From the NCBI RefSeq assembly GCF_037975245.1, contig NC_092561.1:560001-624000 (forward strand): DNA of 64,000 bases. The letters are read 5' to 3'. Made by a program: the position numbers and the translations under genes. Below the pieces are notes generated by a model. It was not told the origin of the DNA. It searched no databases and saw nothing but the letters and a program-made list of their open reading frames with translations. Shown here piece by piece: positions 56,501-64,000 of this stretch (position 1 is the first letter of the stretch; each line of letters begins with the position of its first letter). This stretch comes from Apostichopus japonicus. Lineage: Eukaryota > Echinodermata > Holothuroidea > Aspidochirotida > Stichopodidae.

Positions 56501-59500
56501 CTGATTTAGTGATAACTGGATCAGCTATATTACATATTTCTCTCCTCCATAGGAGGATCAGTCTGTCATGAATGAAGGTAACCTTAGTGAAACATCTTGA
56601 GCTTAAAATTTCCAAATCGTTTTTACCAAACCAAATCGCTCCACGTGAGGTTAAAGGAAAAGCACACGCACACAGAAACAAACATATGAACAAAACAATA
56701 AATGACATACAGTGATGAAAAAATTGAGATTATTTCTAACATTTCAGAATAACCTGTAAAGATTAACTAACTTATTCCCTATATCAATTAAATATGAGAT
56801 TAAAAACTCAATGAATAACCATAAAGTAAAAGAACATTTTGATTTTACAGTTGTAGGATAACTTCAAAGCTAGGTATGAACAAAACAGCGTACTGTTCTC
56901 TGACCGACTTCCTTCATCAACACAAAAAGCCAACCTCTTACAAAATCTGTAGCTTGGAAACATATTTCCAGGAAACCACCAACCCCCCCCCCCCCCCCTC
57001 ATAAAACCACTTGTTCCAATGCTAGACATACTGATAAGCTGCAGAATATCGTCAGATACGTCATTAAAATTTCGAAACTAATTTCAGCATCTAGAAAGTA
57101 CTTGAAAATATTTTTCAAAGAATTCCTTAAAAGTTATGACCCTACAAATTATTCATACTCACTTAGAAGAGTAAAATTAGGCAACTAAATTACTTGGTGA
57201 ATTACCAACTATTTGATTCTCTAGCATATTATATAAAAGTCCTTGTCAATTGTAACAAAACACTGGCATGAATTATAACTAAGGAAGGGGGCAATATCAG
57301 TCACCTACTACAATGAGTGGGTTGTCTCGCATACTTAAAATTCCTTGGAAAGTGGGCAGAGCATTTGAGGACCAACCCTTACAGTGGGAGTGCAGGTGGG
57401 GGGGGGGAGGGGTAGATGCTGATGAACTTTGAAACAAACCCTACAGACAGAATGGTTGACCTTTAATTTAGAAGCCACATGTTACATAATCCAAACAAGC
57501 AATTCCTTCCACCCAACCATCAACCTCTTTAAAAATGTGAAATAAATAAAGGGAAAAAAATTGTTTGCAAAAATTCCAAATATACTTTGATGCAAGTTAT
57601 ATAAACAATAATTCATCTCTATGCTAAGCACCATTTTGACAGTACAAACAAAACCCCCGGTGATATAAATTTGATTTGGAACAAAGTGGAACCATTCTTG
57701 TAGTAACTCTAACGTTACAGACTTATACTTCTAGTACTGTGTCGTCTTTGTATAAAGCAACGAGAATGAATTTAAAGGCTAGGTCTTCCTTGGATGGATG
57801 GGTTGCCCTCCTTTCTTATACTAGATACAATATGGAAAAACCTGGCCCTTCTTGGGTTTTTCAAAAATATGCAATTGTGTAAAAGATTCCTGTTGGATTT
57901 CTAAGGCTATTTATGAAGAACAACGATTGGTCAAATTGTTTTAACACATCCTTGTGCCAATGAGGAATCCCACTTTGAAAAGCACCTGCGAAAGGTGATC
58001 GAGGAAATATTCTTTGAATTGTGATGCAAAAATGTGACACAGTGAATAGGTTGTGAAGAAATGGATCCCCCCCCCCAACAAAAAAAAATGCTGAAAATCT
58101 CAAATTCGACGATGAACTAAAAATGAGGTTGGGACATTCTTGAATTACCATGATTACAGTCATTGCGTTGTAGAACTATTTTTCAGTCCTTTAAGACTGC
58201 TAACTTTGCATGAATATTCTGTTCCGACTCTCATTACCAGTTCAACCTGGTTAGCCCTTGCTTCGTTTATACCAAAAAGAAATGGCGATCTTAATTATCA
58301 TGTGATCTATGAAGTAACCAAAGCTATCCTCCTAATCTTACTCAAGTGAAAGTTTATTCCTGCTGCAGCCACTTCATAAGCCAAGATAAGACAGCCTCGA
58401 TTACCTCGAAGATCACATGATACCTGGAAAATCACTGTTTTTCTTTTTTTCGGATATAAACCAAGCGAGGGCTAACCAGATTGAATTTGTAGGATATCAC
58501 TGAATGATCCTGTTGTTTACAAGGGGCTTGGAATACAATGTATGATCACTTTAGGGACTTTAACAGTCAACACACAAATTAACAGGAGATTGTTTCACTT
58601 TAATCGTTAACCTAGTTTTGATATTTCACCCAGAATCGTAAAGAAAAGTTTTCTTAATTTCAACAACGGCCTAAAATATGTTGTCCAGAGTGAGCCTTCC
58701 TTTTGACGCATTTTGAGCACTAAGCATCGACCAACGTTACATGGCAAACTAATGAGAGGATGCCACAGGTGCACAAAATCAGGACCACCATCCCACCCTC
58801 CCTCATACCTTACAATTCTGAGTCTGATTCCAATTCTCATTGAAGATACTACAAAACACTTACAAATGAAACTGAGGGTGACCTGCAAAAGTGTAATCAG
58901 ATAATACACAATAGCACTACTCCTTACAATAACTGAAGATTATTATTAATGCTGAATTTCTCTTTCCCACCCCACTAGCTTTCTCCCCAACCCCCCCCCC
59001 CCCCCCTGTTAGTCCTTTATACCGAAAAGCATAATTAAAATGAACCAAAAATCAAACCATATGATACGGTTAGCTAATGGGACAGAAAAATATTTCTGTC
59101 ACTTTCGAATAATATAAAAATATCTATGCGTTAAATTAAGTAGTTTATGCCCGTACTGTGATGCATACTGTTCTTTTACACCAGTGAAAACAGAAAAGCC
59201 CCCTTCCCACCCCCCCCCCCCAAATCTAAGAACAAACAAGCACAGCTCTGAGAGTTATGTTCCATGATCACTAGGATGTGGGAACATTTGATTAGGCAAA
59301 GTGAAGAGGAATGAGTCAGATTTATAAACAGAAGATTGAGATTACGGTATTCCCTGAATGGTATGATCGTAGCAAAGGGTTATAGTTTAAAAAAAAATAA
59401 GGTTGCAGATGTCGCTCGGAGATCAAGTCGATTAAAGAATCTTCCAGAATATGCAGTCTTTTTAACTTTTTCTTTGAAAATTGTTTAAAATATTTTGTTA

Positions 59501-60745
59501 TGTTAAAGGCACCATTAAGAGTCAACAAATGGTTGAACTTTGTACTCCAATAGAAATGGATGGGGCGCAGCAAAGATGGTTTATTTATAGAGACGGGACC
59601 CTACAACTAGGATCCTTCTTCTTGAAGTAGCATAATGAGAGAATACTTCAAGGGTACTCTTAAGAAGAAACATGCGTTTGGCACTAACAGGTATTCACTT
59701 CCCTGATAAACAATTATGAACCGACCCTGTGATTGTCTGGTGTTCTTCATGTGGCATTAAGCTTGGAGAGGGGGAATGAATGGGGGGCGGGGGTGGGGTG
59801 GGTGGCTGTCAAGTGATTGATAGTACCTACCGACCCTTCTTACCCCAGACGTTTTGTCTACAGGTACCTGACGTTGTGTTCATGCAGTTCACATAAAGAC
59901 TATACGCTAACCCAGATATTGCAGACAGACACACACACATCATCTAATCATAGTGCAGGCTAAGAACTGAAACAGACAAGAAAACCAATCAACTGTACAA
60001 CTGCACCCCTCCCAAAGTCTGTCGGGCTTTCACATATGTAAACAAAAATATAGAACATGCTTTAAAAAAACAAAAGACCACATCTGCGATAAATGTTTCC
60101 ATGACAGGTAGACAAGTTTGCACTCTTCAATCGAGCCATGGTGTTAGAGGCTTTATGAAGGTTTGCCTTGTCATTTTTGAATGAAAGCAAACAATCCTTA
60201 CCAATGGCCTTTAGGAACTTTAAAATGCGTATTACTAACGCTTACTACCGAGAGGGAAGCATATCAATGTGTCAGGTAGGCCCTAGGCAGAGGCTGTTTC
60301 CTCTGGTATGTCTGGTCCCCGAATGTTAGCTTATATCTTGGTGGAACAATAGCAAAGTCATTCTACCGCCCAAGAGTGACCGGGCGAGATTGAAAGATCT
60401 CCTTTAACTTCCTCAAGTTGCATAACATATACATTTATACACGGTACGATTGACTCAGTGGTTTTATGCCACGACTGAAAAATTGAAGAATAAAAGGAAC
60501 GGAAATAAAAAGAAAGAAAGGTCCATATCTGTTGATGGAAGATGATAATAAAACTGTTAACCAAGGTCAAATTAAAAACCATGGAGGGCCTTCCTTCTGC
60601 CTTCCCATAGCAACAACCAAAGGCCAGACACAACTCCAAAGCATCTCTCCACCAGCCAACTGATGATGGACTTAAGGGCGCTGCAGCAGGGACCTGTCGG
60701 CTATGTACACATGGCGAATAACTCTACGCCACGGTCACGAATGCT
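53561..60745. other. Intergenic and PPP6R3-like 3'UTR, no recognised exon
   Basis: No coding exon was recognised on either strand. There is an inverted-repeat element at 58,241-58,485, C runs near 56,983 and 58,989, and G-rich sequence near 57,398 and 59,781. TTTATT at 59,580-59,585 (AATAAA on the minus strand) is one possible poly-A signal, about 1.16 kb past the PPP6R3-like stop. Confidence 0.5.
58241..58485. mobile_element. Inverted-repeat (foldback/MITE-like) element
   Basis: TTCAACCTGGTTAGCCCTTG (from 58,241) is mirrored by the reverse complement of the right end, TTCAATCTGGTTAGCCCTCG (from 58,485). The likeness runs inward through TTTATA-C and ATCATGTGATCT for about 75 bp, leaving a central part of about 90 bp. 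No confident target-site duplication and no coding capacity were seen. Confidence 0.7.
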
Positions 60746-60812
60746 TCACACAGGCCCGTTCTGAGTTGGCTCTGTTGTCACTGGTTTATCTTTGGGCCCT
60801 GTTTCTTCCAAC
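60746..60812 (-). CDS. PPP6R3: PPP6R3-like terminal coding exon
   Basis: Acceptor TTACTTTGTCAG, phase 2 in, TGA at 60,748-60,746. It encodes LEETGPKDKPVTTEPTQNGP and V. The NGPV end is the family clue. Confidence 0.8.
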
Positions 60813-63668
60813 CTGACAAAGTAAGGAAGAGCAATGCTTGTAAGTCTTTCTTTGAAGCTTTGATTAAATGGAGCACCCAGGTCTTCCCAGAATACTGAAA
60901 GTCCGCAAACTCTGACATGGATCAAAACCAGCTGCAAACATAAAATATGGGCTGGATGCAGGTGGAGCAAGACTTAGCAGATATGTATAAATAATCTTCT
61001 TCCTCTTCTTCTCACAGATGTAAGGAGTTTAATATTTAATGTTGAGTCATTATGAGTTAATCTATTGAACCAAGTCTTGTCATCAACTAGACTTCACTGT
61101 ATTATCTCCATCGGAGGGAAAAGCTGCATGACGATGCTTTAGAGACTTCAACGATGACATTTTGTGATCAGAGTAGCAACTTGTTACGTCACTGCATCCA
61201 GGGCAAACATTACCACAATCCTGACTCTATGACTGTGTTTACATTACTAAATCAGACACTGCACTCGGTGTTAAATTGATTTTGAACCCCCTTTGTCCGG
61301 TATCGGACATTGAGGTTTCATTACTAGAAGAAGAGGCTTGAAACCGTAAGCCATGTTACATGCAGCACTGCTACTAATGCCTACCACTATCATAGTCAAA
61401 TAACGCCGGCAAATGACAACGACAGAAGTCAAAGGTCCCATGTCAACCCCAAGCTGTGTTTACATTATAGATTAAACACCGAGCATGTGATCTGATCCTC
61501 CCTTGATCCTACTCTATCATGTAGTTCAAGCTGTGGGGTCTGATCTGCATTAACATTTACAGATTTAACACCCAGCACTAGGTTCAACACCACACTTGTG
61601 GTCCTATGGTAAAGGGTGAATACAAGTCAGAGAGACTTCTTGAGATTAAAAAAAACAAGAAACATAGTATTCTATAAAGTAAGTTTGTTACCTTTGCAAC
61701 TCTGCTGCAGGGCCGTTAGGTTTGACAGTCAGAGGTGATTCTAGAAATATCTGTTGCTTCCCTTGTTGTCCAGCAGGTCTGTGAGGAAAATAAGATTAAA
61801 CAAGTAGAAAAGAGGAAATGGACAGACAAACAACTCTAATACCCCCCCTTGGTGTACAACATTCTTTCCAAGGTAGGCGTCTTTCTATTCCCCAACCAAA
61901 CCATTAATGACAATACTGAAAAATAGCTCAAACTTTTGAACAAAGCGATTGGACCCTCCTCTCCTTCCTCTCAGCTAATCGACTGATGAAACACCTGTCA
62001 AAGACCTAACTGGGTGGTCAAGAAGTTTCCATAATTCCTGCTAAGAGCAATCCTTCAGAAACAATTGCCTATATGATCAACAGCCATCTACCACCAACCT
62101 TGATGTGATTGTCACCGCCTGTTTGGCTTCCCCTTTGATTTCTGGGGCTGGGCCGCTTTGCACTGCTGGTCCGCTCTGCACTGCTGGTCCGCTCTGCACT
62201 GCTGGTCTGGGCTCTGTTTTGTTTCTTCCTCCTGCGGAGGTGGATTCTGCTTCGGATTCCTTCTCTTTGTCTGCCCCAGTCTTGGCTATTGATTCTCCTT
62301 CTGGCGAGGGGTCCGTGTTTTCGACGACCATGCCTTCTGGCTCATTGGATTCATCATCTCTTTTAAGTGTTTGTGATGTGTTATCAGTTTGATTTTGTTG
62401 TCCTAAGTTATCACTTGATTGATTCGGGCTTTCTGCTTGGCTTGTTTCAGTCTCTGATTGACTGTTTGTGTCTAAAGAAGAGCTTTCCTTGGAAGGGCCC
62501 TCCTGCTGTTCAGACGATGGATTGACTGGATGCTCCCCATCTTTGTTGGAGCTGAAAAAGATGAAAGGGTAACACCTTTTTTAGCCAAAGGGTAATATGG
62601 ATTAACTGACAGAATGGAAATGGTCTCAAGAAAATGCCTTATCAGGGAAATTAATAGTAGCCACAGAAAAACATAATTTTTCATTGGAGAAAAAGATATT
62701 CAGAAAACTGTGAAACATCTTAATTGCAACCACTACTTTGAAGACATCTCAGTGATGAAGTTAAAATAAAAATAGGAACTGACCTTTGACCTAGGGATGA
62801 AGATGATTGGCTTTCAGCTGTTAACCTTTCCTTATCATCTGCACTATTACTTGAATCTAGAAAATTGAGAATAGAAAAGGAAGTCACATGTTAACTTAAT
62901 TGTTGTGAATCTACAAAAACAACAGGGAAAAGTCCTTCGTCTGTTGTCTGTTTATTCTGTTGGGTTTATTTTACCACTATTACCTAGTATTTTTGCTGAA
63001 GGCTTTGGGAAGTAAAACCTAAATAAAAAGGACGTTGGGAATTGGGGCAAAGCAAGAAAATGACAGAATAGTAGATCTTCTGACCAAACTCAGTAACATG
63101 TTCATTACAAGATTCCACAACTATGGACTTTTGCCAAAATGAAATATACCTGTGTTGGCAAATATTAGTGCCAAGAAATGAAAGAAAAGACTGATGGTTT
63201 TCTCCATTTTGAGTGGCTAGATATCAATTCTACCTTAGTCTCATAGAGTTACTAGTAAAATCCAAATCCTAGACGGTTTGTTGTTCCTTTTGGTTAAAGA
63301 TATTTTGGCACTTATCAGTTGAAAATCAACTCAGGTGGTTTGGAACACACATGGAAATGGCAACAAGTTGTATTACTCTCGATTCTTTCGTATTTATGTC
63401 CTACATCAAACTTTAATTTTGCCTCAAGTCAAAATCTGGACTGCAGTGAGCGACAGAGAGAGAGTGAGAAAGAGAAAGAAAGAGGAAAGTGAATCTCTTG
63501 CCTGTTTGAGCTTCAGAGGACTCTGGAGGAGACGAGGAGGGACCCTGGGGTGATGATGGTGGCTTGGAAGGCTCTACTGAGGTACGAGGTTGAGATGAGA
63601 CTTCTTGGGAAGGGGCACTATCCATTTCAACCGGGGAACTACTACGTGGTGCCGCACTGTCATTACTC
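60746..63668 (-). CDS. PPP6R3: PPP6R3-like (SAPS family) protein phosphatase 6 regulatory subunit, C-terminal part
   Basis: Five exons (63668-63502, 62856-62784, 62551-62099, 61778-61692, 60812-60746) join in phase to about 280 residues of disordered Ser/Pro/Glu/Gln-rich tail. Two anchors tie it to PPP6R3. RSSSPVEMDS near the start matches RSNSPVEMET of the human tail, and the protein ends in NGPV as human PPP6R3 does. The SAPS-type N-terminal domain that binds the PP6 catalytic subunit would lie beyond the right edge. PP6 holoenzymes act in mitosis, DNA repair and signalling in the cytoplasm and nucleus. Exon structure is well supported. The family call rests on short motifs and position in the tail, so another disordered protein cannot be fully excluded. 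Confidence 0.75.
61692..61778 (-). CDS. PPP6R3: PPP6R3-like internal exon
   Basis: Acceptor CCTCACAG, donor CAAAG|GTAAC. Phase 2 in and out, 87 bases. It encodes PAGQQGKQQIFLESPLTVKP and NGPAAELQ. Confidence 0.8.
62099..62551 (-). CDS. PPP6R3: PPP6R3-like large tail exon with in-frame 18-bp repeat
   Basis: Acceptor CTTTTTCAG, donor CAAG|GTTGGT. Phase 2 in and out, 453 bases. The sequence is Ser/Glu/Gln/Asn-rich and contains three tandem PAVQSG hexapeptides near its end. Confidence 0.82.
62784..62856 (-). CDS. PPP6R3: PPP6R3-like small tail exon
   Basis: Acceptor TTTTCTAG, donor CAAAG|GTCAGT. Phase 1 in, 2 out. It encodes SSNSADDKERLTAESQSSSS and LGQ. It joins cleanly to both neighbours. Confidence 0.78.
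63502..63668 (-). CDS. PPP6R3: PPP6R3-like tail exon with SPVEM motif and GC donor
   Basis: Acceptor TTATCTTCAG, phase 2 in. The donor is ACAG|GCAAGA, a GC-AG intron, phase 1 out. It encodes SNDSAAPRSSSPVEMDSAPS followed by Ser/Pro-rich sequence to SEAQT. Earlier exons are off the right edge. Confidence 0.82.
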
Positions 63669-64000
63669 CTGAAGATAAACAAAATATTGAGGACAAGGAA
63701 ATAAAACACCTCCATCTCCATCTGGATTTGAAACCCTTTCTAATGAAAATCAAATTTTCTTCAAAACTGAATCATTTTTAATCATAACACACTTCAATTT
63801 GCACTGGTTGAAACAAATTGCTGTTTACTTTCCACTATGCTAACAACTCTGACATCAAATGAGCTTCTATTTTGATATGTAGGCCACTTATTCACTATAA
63901 ACCTAGCCACTGTGAACTTACATAGACTATTCTACTCAGCTAGCTATACTATATTCCCAACAGCTACATCATGATAACAAACTAGCAGGTTTCTTTCAAA

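Overview
The window is animal nuclear DNA: AT-rich, intron-rich, and full of microsatellites, minisatellites and decayed short mobile elements. No species can be read from it directly. The gene content (a single CREB3L1/2-like gene, SINHCAF and a PPP6R-type gene), small genes with short exons, and abundant satellite repeats suit a marine invertebrate, possibly an echinoderm. That assignment is inference. All three genes were found by joining exons by eye, using GT-AG (once GC-AG) sites, phase continuity and remembered vertebrate homologues.

Layout. 1-17,894: no recognisable coding exon. It holds scattered repeats, an element near the left edge combining tRNA-like Pol III boxes with a hammerhead ribozyme core (about 538-706, minus strand), and a 405-bp MITE at 15,889-16,293. 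17,895-38,665 (+): eight exons of a CREB3L1/2-type ER-anchored bZIP transcription factor (504 codons plus stop, N-terminal exon missing). Its introns contain a tRNA-like SINE, a pyrimidine tract, a 37-bp tandem array and a 15-copy 83-bp array. 38,666 to about 39,855: probable 3'UTR. 39,860-46,850: tail-to-tail intergenic space or SINHCAF 3'UTR, with no coding signal. 46,851-51,189 (-): a complete SINHCAF (FAM60A) coding region in five exons, 280 residues, with two minisatellites in its introns. 53,250-53,560: CpG-enriched segment, probably its promoter. 60,746-63,668 (-): the last five coding exons of a PPP6R3-like (SAPS domain) phosphatase-6 regulatory subunit. Its SAPS domain lies beyond the right edge.

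Functionally these are housekeeping or regulatory genes: ER/Golgi stress-activated transcription, Sin3-HDAC co-repression and PP6 targeting. Nothing shows that they act together. The most unusual content is in the non-coding DNA: the hammerhead element, and two arrays in SINHCAF whose repeat units carry copies of splice-site-like sequence directly beside real splice sites.
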